A DNA stretch of 64,000 bases, from NCBI RefSeq assembly GCF_014199915.1, contig NZ_JACHOO010000001.1, forward strand, positions 608,232-672,231, given 5' to 3'. Numbering within the stretch: the first letter of the stretch is position 1; each line of letters starts with the position of its first letter. This DNA is from Prosthecomicrobium pneumaticum (lineage in GTDB: Bacteria; Pseudomonadota; Alphaproteobacteria; Rhizobiales; Kaistiaceae). The translations under genes and the position numbers were made by a program. The notes beneath the pieces are model-generated. The model was not told the DNA's origin. It did not search any database and saw only the letters and a list, made by a program, of their open reading frames with translations. Below, piece after piece: positions 1-8,329 of this stretch.

Positions 1-112
1 TCGCGCGGGCGAACTCGCCGATGACCTCGTTGGTGTTCGACGGGTTGATGTTGGGAACGGCTTCGCCGCCGACCCATTCGCCGCCGATATAGTTCTTGTG
101 CAGCTCGGTCAT
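1..112 (-). CDS. Aldehyde dehydrogenase, N-terminal fragment (2-ketoglutarate semialdehyde type)
   Basis: Only the first 37 codons are inside the window; the gene runs off the left edge. The visible protein (MTELHKNYIGGEWV, then NINPSNTNEVIGEFARA) has the standard N-terminus of NAD(P)-dependent aldehyde dehydrogenases, where a short strand and the NPS(N/D) turn precede the cofactor domain. A strong ribosome site, GAGGAGG, sits just upstream. It reads in the same direction as the GntR gene. Beside a sugar-acid dehydratase it probably oxidises 2-ketoglutarate semialdehyde in a non-phosphorylating pentonate or hexarate route. Family is clear; substrate is inferred from context only. Confidence 0.75.
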   Translation of the reverse strand, partial: MTELHKNYIGGEWVGGEAVPNINPSNTNEVIGEFARA

Positions 113-278
113 GGGACCTCCTCGGATGCGTTCGTTGGGATTGGGCTGAGGGGCGGCCGCACGCCCTTCGCGGTGAAGGCGGCCGGTTGAGGCCGGCGGT
201 GCGGCCGGCATGCGATTGTGTCGACGACCTCTTAGCCCCGTTGCCGGCCGAGGCCAACCGTTTCGACGCGAGGACCGC

Positions 279-1040
279 TCATCCGGGACGCGCCTCCTCG
301 GGCTCGGCCTCGGCGCCGATCCGGCTCTGCCAGAGCGCGTCGAAGACGTCGCCCTTGGCGTTGCGCAGCAACCGCCGCATCATCAGATAGGCTTCCTCGC
401 TGTTGCGGTCGCGGATCGCCTCGTAGACGGCGCGGTGCTGCAGGATCGAGCCGTCGTCCATCGCCACCCGCCAGCCGATCGAGAAGCTGAACAGGAGCGC
501 CGATTCGATCATCGCGCCGACCGAGCGCAGCATCGGATTGTGCGACGCTTCCAGAATCGTCATGTGAAATTCGAGATCGGCCTTGATCTGTTCGGCGCTC
601 GCCCGCGGCCGGCGCGTGATGTCGTCGACCGCCGCGGTCAGCCGCTCGAGCTCTTCCTCGGTGCGCCGTTCGGCCGCCCGCGCCGCCGCCGCCGGCTCGA
701 TGATCTCGCGCATCTCGAACAGCGCATAGATGAACTCGTCGCTCGGCTTCTGGTCGATCTGCCACTTCAGCACGTCCGGATCGAGCATGTTCCATTCGCT
801 GCGCGGCCGCACCCGCGTGCCGATCTTCGGCCGCGAAACCGTCAGGCCCTTGGCCGAAAGGAGCCGGATCGCCTCGCGCACCGCGGTGCGCGAAACGCCG
901 AACTCCTCCTGCACGCGGGGCTCGGTTGGCAGCGTCTCGCCGGGCGGATAGAGACCGGAGACGATCCGCCGGCCGATCTCCGCCGCGACCCGGTCGGAGA
1001 GGCTCCCCTGGCGGTCCGCGATGCGTGGGCTCCGGTTCAT
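279..1040 (-). CDS. GntR-family transcriptional regulator (FadR/FCD subfamily)
   Basis: A 253-residue regulator from the chosen start [12 protein letters not shown]. The N-terminal winged helix-turn-helix carries [20 protein letters not shown]; the C-terminal FCD ligand domain has the helical signature [17 protein letters not shown] and later the metal- or ligand-binding region [13 protein letters not shown]. An in-frame ATG at 1115 and another at 1142 would lengthen it, but only 1040 has a plausible ribosome site (AGGTGG). It is divergent from the dehydratase at 1298 and upstream of the aldehyde dehydrogenase, so it is probably the local sugar-acid repressor. Effector unknown. Confidence 0.85.
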   Translation of the reverse strand: MNRSPRIADRQGSLSDRVAAEIGRRIVSGLYPPGETLPTEPRVQEEFGVSRTAVREAIRLLSAKGLTVSRPKIGTRVRPRSEWNMLDPDVLKWQIDQKPSDEFIYALFEMREIIEPAAAARAAERRTEEELERLTAAVDDITRRPRASAEQIKADLEFHMTILEASHNPMLRSVGAMIESALLFSFSIGWRVAMDDGSILQHRAVYEAIRDRNSEEAYLMMRRLLRNAKGDVFDALWQSRIGAEAEPEEARPG

Positions 1041-1297
1041 CACGTCCACCTGCGCGCTCGTTGCGGGCGCTTCGGACCCCGCCTCGGCCGGACGATCTGC
1101 GCCTCCCACTTTCATATTATGTTTGCGGTGACATTGTTTCAACCCGCCGTCCGATCGCCGCTTTGCTGCGCCGCAAAACGAGGGGTGGAACGATCTGGCG
1201 GTGCAGCAGAGAATGCGACGCTTCGGCCCTCTTCAACCGATTGAAATCATCGTATGTTTGCCATATCGATGAGGGCGACCTCACCTCGGAGAAGATC
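1041..1297. promoter_or_regulatory. Divergent control region between GntR gene and dehydratase
   Basis: This 257-bp stretch has no gene. The nonamer TATGTTTGC occurs twice in the same orientation, at 1118-1126 and 1253-1261. The second copy is part of an imperfect inverted repeat, CATCGTATG facing CATATCGATG (about 1248-1272), that lies 25 bp before the dehydratase start. These AT-rich words stand out in GC-rich DNA and are plausible GntR operators; this is inference. Confidence 0.4.
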
Positions 1298-3094
1298 ATG
1301 TCGTCCGATAAGCCCGCCCGTCGGCTCCGTTCGCAGGAATGGTTCGACAATCCCCACAATCCGGGCATGACCGCGCTCTATCTCGAGCGCTACCTGAATT
1401 TCGGCCTGACGCGCGCCGAGCTTCAGTCGGGCAAGCCGATCATCGGCATCGCGCAGACGGGCTCCGATCTCTCCCCTTGCAACCGCCACCACCTCGATCT
1501 CGCCAAGCGCGTCCGTGAGGGCATCGCGGCGGCCGGCGGCATCCCCTTCGAGTTCCCGGTCCATCCGATCCAGGAGACCGGCAAGCGGCCGACCGCCGCG
1601 CTCGACCGCAACCTCGCCTATCTCGGCCTCGTCGAGACGCTCTACGGCTATCCGCTCGACGGCGTGGTGCTGACGACCGGCTGCGACAAGACCACGCCCG
1701 CCTGCATCATGGCGGCGGCGACCGTCAACATCCCCGCCATCGTGCTGTCGGGCGGCCCGATGCTGAACGGCTGGTGGAAGGGCGAGCGGACCGGCTCCGG
1801 CACCGTCGTCTGGAAGAGCCGCGAGCAGCTCGCCGCCGGCGAGATCGGCTATGACGAGTTCATGGACATCGTCGCCTCCTCGGCGCCCTCGGTCGGCCAT
1901 TGCAACACCATGGGCACGGCCTCGACGATGAACGCGCTCGCCGAGGCGCTCGGCATGAGCCTGCCCGGCTGCGCCGCCATTCCGGCGCCCTATCGCGAGC
2001 GCGGCCAGATCTCCTACGAGACCGGCAAGCGCATCGTCGACATGGTGTGGGAGGACCTGAAGCCGTCCGACATTCTCACCCGCGAGGCGATCGAGAACGC
2101 CATCATCGTCAATTCGGCGATCGGCGGTTCGACCAACGCGCAGATCCACATCCAGGCGATCGCCCGCCACGCCGGCGTGCCGCTCGAGGTCGAGGCCTGG
2201 CAGGAGATCGGCCACAAGATCCCGCTGCTCGTCAACATGCAGCCGGCCGGCAAATATCTCGGCGAGGAGTTCCATCGCGCCGGCGGCGTCCCCGCCGTCG
2301 TCTGGGAACTCGTCAAGGCCGGCAAGATCCGCAAGGCCCTCACCGTCAACGGCAGGACGCTCGCCGAGAACGCCGAGGGCCGCGAGAGCATCGACCGTGA
2401 CGTGATCTTCCCCTATGAGGCTCCGCTCGTCGCCGATGCCGGCTTCATCGTGCTGAAGGGCAATCTGTTCGACTCGGCGATCATGAAGACGAGCGTGATC
2501 TCGGACGAGTTCCGCAACCGCTATCTGTCGAACCCGAACGATCCGGAAGCCTTCGAGGGCAAGGCCGTGGTGTTCGACGGTCCGGAGGACTACCACCACC
2601 GGATCGACGATCCCGCGCTCGCGATCGACGAGCACACCCTGCTCTTCATGCGCGGCACCGGTCCGGTCGGCTATCCCGGCGGCGCCGAGGTGGTGAACAT
2701 GCAGCCGCCGGCCGCCCTCATCAAGCGCGGCATCCACTCCCTGCCCTGCATCGGCGACGGCCGCCAGTCCGGCACGTCGGGCAGCCCGTCCATCCTCAAC
2801 GCCTCGCCCGAGGCGGCGGTGGGCGGCGGTCTCGCGCTTCTGCGCACCGGCGACCGGGTCCGCATCGACCTGAAGAAGGGCACCGCGGACATCCTCATCT
2901 CCGACGAGGAGCTCACGGCCCGCAAGGCGGCGCTCGCGAAGGACGGCGGCTATCACTTCCCGGGCAACCAGACGCCCTGGCAGGAGATCCAGCGCATGCT
3001 CGTCGACCAGTTCGACGAGGGCATGGTGCTGAAGCCCGCCGTCAAGTATCAGCAGGTCGCGCAGACCAAGGGCATTCCGCGCGACAATCACTGA
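1298..3094 (+). CDS. xylD: Sugar-acid dehydratase of the IlvD/Edd family (xylonate/arabonate dehydratase type)
   Basis: A 598-residue enzyme expected to dehydrate a pentonate (D-xylonate, L-arabonate or similar) to the 2-keto-3-deoxy acid, using an Fe-S cluster and Mg. The cluster cysteines appear as C61 (SPCNR), C129 (TTGCDKTTP) and C202 ([10 protein letters not shown]). From memory the sequence follows Caulobacter xylonate dehydratase closely over its whole length. The reading frame is open upstream, but ATG 1298 has GGAGAAG at the right distance and starts where family members start ([13 protein letters not shown]). It is divergent from the GntR gene. Exact substrate is uncertain among pentonates, fuconate and galactonate. 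Confidence 0.88.
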   Translation: MSSDKPARRLRSQEWFDNPHNPGMTALYLERYLNFGLTRAELQSGKPIIGIAQTGSDLSPCNRHHLDLAKRVREGIAAAGGIPFEFPVHPIQETGKRPTAALDRNLAYLGLVETLYGYPLDGVVLTTGCDKTTPACIMAAATVNIPAIVLSGGPMLNGWWKGERTGSGTVVWKSREQLAAGEIGYDEFMDIVASSAPSVGHCNTMGTASTMNALAEALGMSLPGCAAIPAPYRERGQISYETGKRIVDMVWEDLKPSDILTREAIENAIIVNSAIGGSTNAQIHIQAIARHAGVPLEVEAWQEIGHKIPLLVNMQPAGKYLGEEFHRAGGVPAVVWELVKAGKIRKALTVNGRTLAENAEGRESIDRDVIFPYEAPLVADAGFIVLKGNLFDSAIMKTSVISDEFRNRYLSNPNDPEAFEGKAVVFDGPEDYHHRIDDPALAIDEHTLLFMRGTGPVGYPGGAEVVNMQPPAALIKRGIHSLPCIGDGRQSGTSGSPSILNASPEAAVGGGLALLRTGDRVRIDLKKGTADILISDEELTARKAALAKDGGYHFPGNQTPWQEIQRMLVDQFDEGMVLKPAVKYQQVAQTKGIPRDNH

Positions 3095-3115
3095 TCCCCG
3101 ACGAGGAGACCGGCC

Positions 3116-3409
3116 TTGCCGCATCTGCGCATCGCGCCCGAAGGGCTCGGCCGGCATCTCTTCATCGTCCCGGAGAGCGGCGCACCGCGCGCCGTCGATC
3201 TCGACGACCTGCCGATCGGCGAAGATCTCGCCGATCGGCTCGAAGCCTGGGGCGACGCCTTCGACGCGACGCTCGACAGCGACGACACCGCCGATCCTCT
3301 GTGGCCTTCGGCCGAGGCCGAGGCCTACTGGCGGGCCGAGGGCGCGCTGCTCGCCGCGGCGCTCAAGGTCGCGCTCGGTGCGGAATGGACGGTCGAATCC
3401 CGCTTCTGA
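3116..3409 (+). CDS. Small acidic conserved-type protein, unknown function
   Basis: A 97-residue protein read from a TTG start, with GAGGAG seven bases upstream and only 21 bp after the dehydratase stop, so it probably shares that transcript. It is acidic (DLDDLPIGEDLADRLEAWGD), has no signal peptide or membrane helix and shows no motif I recognise. Codon use and GC bias look like real coding sequence. It ends convergent with the sulfotransferase gene. Function is unknown. Confidence 0.6.
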   Translation: MPHLRIAPEGLGRHLFIVPESGAPRAVDLDDLPIGEDLADRLEAWGDAFDATLDSDDTADPLWPSAEAEAYWRAEGALLAAALKVALGAEWTVESRF

Positions 3410-3424
3410 CGCCCGTCGGCCGCG

Positions 3425-4081
3425 TCAGGCCGTGAGGGCCGGATCGTAGCCGAAACGCTCGAAGTCGGCGCGATAGAGCGACGCGACGAGTTCGATCGCG
3501 CGGGGTGTGATCGTGACCTCGGCCCCAGCCGGCACGCCGCGGGCTTCGATGCGTGCCTCGTAGCTGTTCGTCGAGCCGATCTCCCGCCCGCCCCGCTCCG
3601 CGCCCTCGAGCGCGTCGAGCCAGGCGATCAGCGGCGCGAAGCCGTCTTCCAGACGAAACACCGTCGCCCCCTCCGGCACCAGTTCGGTGGCGGGGTGCGC
3701 ATGGTTGTCGAGATAGTGCCGCTCCCGGCTCCGGGCCTCGGGCAGTGCGGCGAGCCAGTCCTCGAAGCCGACGGCCGGGTCGATCCCGCGCGCGACATCG
3801 CGGTTGAAGCGGTAGACGCTGATCGCCCGCCGCATCGGATGGCGGACCACGGTGAAACTCGCCGCGAAGAAGCCCGGCGGGAACAGCCGCACCAGGGACA
3901 CCACCCTGATGTGCTGGGGCGAGGAATGGCACCACAATGAATCGTGCCCCGTGCCATGGCTTCGATCGAGCATGGCGAGCGGCCCGAACCGTGCGGCGAG
4001 GTAATCCTCGACCGACGATCCGCCGCAACGCGGCACGTGCGCGAAAAAGACCGGCCGGCCGGCCAGAATGAAGAAGGGCAT
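3425..4081 (-). CDS. Sulfotransferase-family protein
   Basis: A 218-residue protein with the two PAPS-binding elements of sulfotransferases: the 5'-phosphosulfate loop near the N-terminus (FFAHVPRCGGSSVEDYL, residues 12-28) and the 3'-phosphate motif (VVRHPMRRAISVYRFN). It would transfer sulfate from PAPS to a carbohydrate or lipid. The frame stays open further upstream, but that part lies antisense to the alcohol dehydrogenase gene, and MPFFILAGRP is the normal family start. No strong ribosome site is visible. Acceptor unknown; the glycan cluster 14 kb away is one possible client, but nothing here links them. Confidence 0.8.
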   Translation of the reverse strand: MPFFILAGRPVFFAHVPRCGGSSVEDYLAARFGPLAMLDRSHGTGHDSLWCHSSPQHIRVVSLVRLFPPGFFAASFTVVRHPMRRAISVYRFNRDVARGIDPAVGFEDWLAALPEARSRERHYLDNHAHPATELVPEGATVFRLEDGFAPLIAWLDALEGAERGGREIGSTNSYEARIEARGVPAGAEVTITPRAIELVASLYRADFERFGYDPALTA

Positions 4082-4189
4082 CCGATCTTGTGCCGAGCTC
4101 GAAGGTGGCAGATGGGCAGATACTAGGCGGGAGACGGCACGTAGCGCCAGCGCCCGGAAGCCGGACCAAGCCGAAATCGCTGGAAAAGA

Positions 4190-4214
4190 GGTCCGCCGGC
4201 CGCGCCGGCGGACC
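4190..4214 (-). terminator. Intrinsic terminator after the alcohol dehydrogenase gene
   Basis: A perfect 11-bp stem, GGTCCGCCGGC with its complement around loop CGC. On the minus strand the stem is followed by CTCTTTT, and it lies 16 bp past the dehydrogenase stop codon. Confidence 0.75.
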
Positions 4215-4230
4215 CTCCTGCCCGCATGCC

Positions 4231-5307
4231 TCAGGGCGTGATCGCCACCTTGAGCACGCCGTCGCGCTGGTGCGAGAACAGGTCGTAGGCCTCCTCGATC
4301 TGGTCGAGCTTGAAGCGGTGGGTGACGAGCGGCCGCGTGTCGAGCCGGTGCGACGCGATCACCTCCATCAGGCGGCGCATCCGCTCCTTGCCGCCCGGGC
4401 AGAGCGTCGTGACGATCGTCTGGTCGGCGAGGCCCGCGCCGAAGGCGTCGAGCGGGATGCGCAGATCCGTCGAATAGACGCCGAGCGATGACAGCGTGCC
4501 GCCCGGCCGGATCACCCTGAGCGCCGCCTCGAAGGTCTGCTGCCGGCCGAGCGCCTCGATCGCCACGTCGACGCCGCGACCGTCGGTCAGTTCGAGGATC
4601 GCCTCGACCGGATCGACTTTCGAGAAATCGACGACATGATCGGCGCCCATCTTGCGGGCGATCTCCATGCGGGCGGGCACCGATTCGACCGCGATGATCG
4701 TCGTCGCGCCCATCAGCCGGGCGCCGGCGGTGGCGCAGAGCCCGATCGGCCCCTGCGCGAACACCGCGACCGTGTCGCCGATCCGCACCTTGCCGCTCTC
4801 GGCGCCCGAAAAGCCCGTCGACATGATGTCGGGGCACATCAGCACCTGCTCGTCGGCGAGCCCGTCCGGGATCGGTGACAGATTGGTCATCGCATCGGGC
4901 ACGAGCAGATATTCCGCCTGCGCCCCGTCGATCGTGTTGCCGAAACGCCAGCCGCCGAGCGGCTTGAAGCCGTGTTTCGTGCCGGCGCCGTCCTGGGAAT
5001 GGCAGCCGCAGAGGCAGGCCGCACTGTGGCCGCTCGGCGTGATCGCGCCGGCGATCACCCGCTGCCCCTCCTGATAGCCCTGGACCGCCGAGCCGAGCTT
5101 CTCGATCACGCCGACCGGCTCATGGCCGATGGTCAGCCCGCGGGCCACCGGATACTCGCCCTTCAGGATGTGGACATCGGTGCCGCAGATCGTCGTCGTC
5201 GTGATGCGGATCAGCGCATCGAGCGGCCCGACATCGGGGATCGGCTTCTCATCGAGCACGATCCGGTTCGGTTCGACGAAGATCGCCGCCTTCATCTTCT
5301 GTGCCAT
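4231..5307 (-). CDS. Zinc-dependent alcohol dehydrogenase (NADP secondary-alcohol type)
   Basis: A 358-residue medium-chain dehydrogenase. Catalytic zinc ligands are visible as C41 (TICGTDVH), H62 (IGHEP) and an aspartate in CPDIMSTGF, the pattern of Thermoanaerobacter-type secondary-alcohol dehydrogenase rather than the usual third cysteine. Instead of a four-cysteine structural zinc loop it has ACLCGCHSQD. The Rossmann loop reads FAQGPIGLCATAGA. It is divergent from the ATPase at 5528, with an FNR/FixK-like box between them, so oxygen control is likely. Substrate unknown; a role in redox balance under low oxygen is inference. Confidence 0.88.
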   Translation of the reverse strand: MAQKMKAAIFVEPNRIVLDEKPIPDVGPLDALIRITTTTICGTDVHILKGEYPVARGLTIGHEPVGVIEKLGSAVQGYQEGQRVIAGAITPSGHSAACLCGCHSQDGAGTKHGFKPLGGWRFGNTIDGAQAEYLLVPDAMTNLSPIPDGLADEQVLMCPDIMSTGFSGAESGKVRIGDTVAVFAQGPIGLCATAGARLMGATTIIAVESVPARMEIARKMGADHVVDFSKVDPVEAILELTDGRGVDVAIEALGRQQTFEAALRVIRPGGTLSSLGVYSTDLRIPLDAFGAGLADQTIVTTLCPGGKERMRRLMEVIASHRLDTRPLVTHRFKLDQIEEAYDLFSHQRDGVLKVAITP

Positions 5308-5385
5308 GTCGCTCTCCTCTCGGAGCGGGTCCCCGCGGCCCGCTTCCTCTCCGCCGCCAGTGTCGCCATCCCGCCGCCGGCGGCC

Positions 5386-5399
5386 TTGATGCGGGTCAA
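5386..5399. promoter_or_regulatory. FNR/FixK/Anr-type box
   Basis: TTGAT-GCGG-GTCAA matches the FNR-family consensus TTGAT-N4-ATCAA with one change and fits the looser FixK form exactly. It lies in the 220-bp divergent region, 79 bp from the dehydrogenase start and 129 bp from the ATPase start, so it could serve either or both genes. Confidence 0.55.
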
Positions 5400-5527
5400 T
5401 TGCCGTTCAGTCGCGGGAACGGCCCCCGCGCGTGAGCCAGATCAACACCCCGCGCGCCGCCCGATCGCATAAGGTGAGGCGCCGGTCGGAGCGTTCTCGA
5501 AGAGCCGGTCCACCAGGGATGCCCGTC

Positions 5528-7843
5528 ATGTCCGCCGTCCCCGCTGCCGCGCCGCCGCGTGATGTCGGCCGGCTCGCCCGCCGCGCCCTGATCGCCGTCG
5601 CGCTCGCCGGTCTCGCCGCCGGGCTCGGTGCCACCGTGCTCGGCCGCTCGGGGCTCGCCGCCGGGCTCTTCGCGGCGGGCACCGTGCCGGTCGTCGCCGC
5701 CCTCCTCGTCTCGATCGGCCGCGACCTCCTCGCCGGCCGGATGGGCGTCGACGCCGTCGCGCTCGTTTCGATGAGCGTCGCGCTGCTCCTCGGCGAGGAG
5801 CTGGCCGGCGCGGTGGTCGCGGTGATGTATGCCGGCGGCAATGTGCTCGAGGATTTCGCGGTCGCCCGGGCGGAGCGCGATCTGCGCGCGCTGATCGACC
5901 GGGCGCCGCGGACGGCACACCGCCGGACGGCCGACGGTATCGCCGACATACCGGTCGAGACGGTCCAGCCGGGCGACCGCCTGCTCGTCCATTCCGGCGA
6001 GGTGGTGCCGGTCGACGGCGTGATCGCCGGCTCTTCTGCGCTGATCGACGAATCCGCCCTGACCGGGGAGCCGATCCCGGTTTCCCGCGGCGAGGCCGAG
6101 CCGGTCCGCTCCGGCAGCGTCAATGCCGGGCCGACCTTCGAACTTCGCGTCACAGCCGCGGCCGGAGACAGCACCTATGCCGGCATCGTCCGCATGGTCA
6201 CCGCGGCGCAGACCGCAAAATCGCCCTTCATCCGCCTCGCCGACCGCTATGCCCTCGTGCTCCTGCCGGTGACGCTCGTCGTCGCCGGAGGGGCCTGGCT
6301 CCTCTCCGGCGATCCGGTGCGCGGCCTCGCCGTGCTCGTCGCCGCGACCCCCTGCCCGCTGATCCTCGCCGCACCCGTCGCCTTCATCGCCGGCGTTTCG
6401 CGCGCCGCCCGGCATGGCGTGCTGATCAAGGGCGGCCGCGCGCTCGAGGCGCTCGCCCGCGCCCATACCGTGATGTTCGACAAGACCGGCACGCTGACGG
6501 TCGGCGGCGCGCGGCTGCTCGCGGTCGAGACCGCGCCCGGCGAGAGCCCCGATCGCGTGCTGCGGCTCGCCGCCTCGCTCGAACAGGTCTCCCACCATGT
6601 GCTGGCCGCCACCGTGGTCGAGGCGGCGCGGGCGCGCGGCCTGTTGCTCACCCTGCCCGACGAGGCGCAGGAGGCGCACGGCTCCGGCCTCACCGGTTCC
6701 GTCGAGGGGGCGCGCGTCAGCGTCGGCTCGCAGCCGCTCGTCCTCGGCACGCGCCGGCTGGAGCCATGGGCGAGCCGGGCGCTCCGCCGGGCGGCCTGGC
6801 GTTCGGCGCTCGCCGTCTTCGTCGCCGTCGACGGCCGGCCGATCGGCGCGCTGCTGCTCGGCGACGAATTGCGCCGCGAGACGCCGCGCGCCATCCGAAA
6901 GTTGCGCAGCGCCGGCGTCGCGCGGATCGCGATGGTCACCGGCGACCGGGCCGATGCGGCGCAGACGATCGCCGCCGCGCTCGATCTCGACGCCGTGCTC
7001 GCCGAGCGGTCGCCGGCCGAGAAGGTCGAGGCGGTGGCGACCGAGCAGCGGCTCCATCCGACCGTCATGGTCGGCGACGGCATCAACGACGCGCCGGCCC
7101 TCGCAAGCGCCGATGTCGGCATCGCGATGGGCGCCCGCGGCGCCAGCGCCTCGTCGGAGGCGGCGGACGTGGTCGTGCTCGTCGATCGTCTCGACCGGGT
7201 GGCGGATGCGCTCGCCATCGCCCGGCGGGCGCGCCGCATCGCGCTCCAGAGCATCCTCGTCGGCATGGGCCTCTCGGGTCTCGCCATGGCCGCGGCGGCG
7301 GTCGGCTGGCTGACGCCCGTCGCCGGCGCGGTGATCCAGGAGGCGATCGATGTCGCCGTCATCCTCAATGCGCTGCGCGCCGTCGGGCCGGGCCATGCCT
7401 TCGGCCGCCGCCGGATGCCGGCTGCCACCGCCTCGGCGTTGCACGAGGATCACGAGCGGCTCGGCACGGCCCTCGACCGCCTGCGCACCATCGCCGATGC
7501 GCTCGACGACGCCGCGCCGGCCGACGCCGCGATGCTCATCGCCGAGGCGGAGCGGCTGGTGGCCGAGCGCATCGTCGCGCACGAGGAGGAGGACGAACGC
7601 GTCGTCTATCCCCGCCTCGCCGCCTTCCTCGGCGATGGTCACGGCCTCGGCGCGATGAGCCGGGCCCACCGCGAGATCCTGCACGAGGCGCGCCAGCTCG
7701 GCCGGATCGCGGCGAGCCTCGCCACCGACACGGCCGATCGCTATCTGGTCCGCGACGCGCAGCGCGTCATCGAGTCCCTCGAGGCGCTCGTCCGCATCCA
7801 CATCGCGCAGGAGGAGGACATCTACGAACACGCCGTCGGCTGA
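5528..7843 (+). CDS. P1B-5-type metal-transporting ATPase with C-terminal hemerythrin domain
   Basis: A 771-residue inner-membrane P-type ATPase. Seen in order: N-terminal membrane helices, actuator motif TGEP (179-182), intramembrane metal site TPCP (274-277), phosphorylation motif DKTGTLT (D318), hinge GDGIND (516-521) and a final 130 residues forming a hemerythrin-like helical bundle with HEDHERL, HEEED and HIAQEED iron ligands. A TPC metal site plus hemerythrin tail is the hallmark of subgroup P1B-5, for which Sinorhizobium Nia (nickel/iron export) is the studied case. The usual HP dipeptide of the nucleotide domain reads HH here. There is no N-terminal metal-binding domain. Starts at 5519 or 5432 are possible; 5528 has AGGG upstream. 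Confidence 0.9.
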   Translation: MSAVPAAAPPRDVGRLARRALIAVALAGLAAGLGATVLGRSGLAAGLFAAGTVPVVAALLVSIGRDLLAGRMGVDAVALVSMSVALLLGEELAGAVVAVMYAGGNVLEDFAVARAERDLRALIDRAPRTAHRRTADGIADIPVETVQPGDRLLVHSGEVVPVDGVIAGSSALIDESALTGEPIPVSRGEAEPVRSGSVNAGPTFELRVTAAAGDSTYAGIVRMVTAAQTAKSPFIRLADRYALVLLPVTLVVAGGAWLLSGDPVRGLAVLVAATPCPLILAAPVAFIAGVSRAARHGVLIKGGRALEALARAHTVMFDKTGTLTVGGARLLAVETAPGESPDRVLRLAASLEQVSHHVLAATVVEAARARGLLLTLPDEAQEAHGSGLTGSVEGARVSVGSQPLVLGTRRLEPWASRALRRAAWRSALAVFVAVDGRPIGALLLGDELRRETPRAIRKLRSAGVARIAMVTGDRADAAQTIAAALDLDAVLAERSPAEKVEAVATEQRLHPTVMVGDGINDAPALASADVGIAMGARGASASSEAADVVVLVDRLDRVADALAIARRARRIALQSILVGMGLSGLAMAAAAVGWLTPVAGAVIQEAIDVAVILNALRAVGPGHAFGRRRMPAATASALHEDHERLGTALDRLRTIADALDDAAPADAAMLIAEAERLVAERIVAHEEEDERVVYPRLAAFLGDGHGLGAMSRAHREILHEARQLGRIAASLATDTADRYLVRDAQRVIESLEALVRIHIAQEEDIYEHAVG

Positions 7844-7855
7844 CCGCGGCGGCAT

Positions 7856-7884
7856 TGATCCGCTCCGCCACGGCGGTCGTAAGC
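7856..7884 (+). promoter_or_regulatory. RpoE (ChrR-controlled) promoter for the DUF2147 gene
   Basis: TGATCC (7856-7861), 18-bp spacer, TAAGC (7880-7884). This fits the known Rhodobacter singlet-oxygen sigma consensus TGATCC-N18-TAAGA with one change in the -10. Predicted start of transcription is about 35 bases before the DUF2147 start codon. Confidence 0.75.
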
Positions 7885-7924
7885 GAAGACGTCAGCCCCT
7901 TCTGTCTTCGCATGGTGACCGTTC

Positions 7925-8308
7925 ATGGCCGGCCCGACGACGCTCCGCCCCCTCCTCGCTTTCGCCGTCGCGCTCGTCGCGGGTCCGGCGATCGCGGCCG
8001 AGCCCGATCCGCGCGGAATCTGGGCGCGCGACGACGGCAATGCGCGGGTGCGCATCGCGCCCTGCGGCGCGGCGCTCTGCGCCACCAATCTGTGGATCCG
8101 CGACACCAGCAAGGGCGAGGCGGTCGGCGACGTGCTGATCATGGATGTCGAGCCGGCGGGCGCGACGCTCCGCGGCACGGCGCAGGACCCCAAGCGCGGG
8201 CTGCGCTATTCCATCCGCATCTCGCGCTCGGGCGACCGGCTGCAGACGCGCGGCTGCATGCTCGGCGGACTGCTCTGCAAGACGGTGGGCTGGTCCCGCC
8301 TGCCTTGA
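7925..8308 (+). CDS. DUF2147 family exported protein
   Basis: A 127-residue protein with a signal peptide (hydrophobic LLAFAVALVAGPAIA, likely cut before AEPDP). The mature part shows the DUF2147 pattern: an early GIWAR(D/E)DG strand, two cysteine pairs (CGAALC and CMLGGLLC) and RLQTRGC. Such proteins are small periplasmic beta-rich domains of unknown activity. It has its own TGATCC-N18-TAAGC promoter 35-40 bp upstream, tying it to the neighbouring rpoE-chrR system. It ends 21 bp before the convergent methyltransferase gene. Confidence 0.85.
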   Translation: MAGPTTLRPLLAFAVALVAGPAIAAEPDPRGIWARDDGNARVRIAPCGAALCATNLWIRDTSKGEAVGDVLIMDVEPAGATLRGTAQDPKRGLRYSIRISRSGDRLQTRGCMLGGLLCKTVGWSRLP

Positions 8309-8329
8309 GGCCTGTGCGGTCGCCGGGCC

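Noticed and set aside
1247..3157. Long open frame antisense to the dehydratase
   Set aside because: Mirror of a well-conserved gene, no ribosome site, translation resembles no protein.
4082..4837. N-terminal extension of the sulfotransferase to about 470 residues
   Set aside because: The extension is antisense to the alcohol dehydrogenase, and the sulfotransferase PAPS loop is already near the N-terminus when started at 4081.
5396..7855. Very long open frame antisense to the P1B ATPase (over 800 codons)
   Set aside because: Low-complexity R/G/D/A-rich translation with no motif, lying exactly opposite a complete ATPase. GC-rich codon bias keeps the antisense phase free of stops.
7844..7924. 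Housekeeping sigma-70 promoter for the DUF2147 gene
   Set aside because: No TTGACA/TATAAT pair found; the TGATCC-N18-TAAGC match explains the region better.
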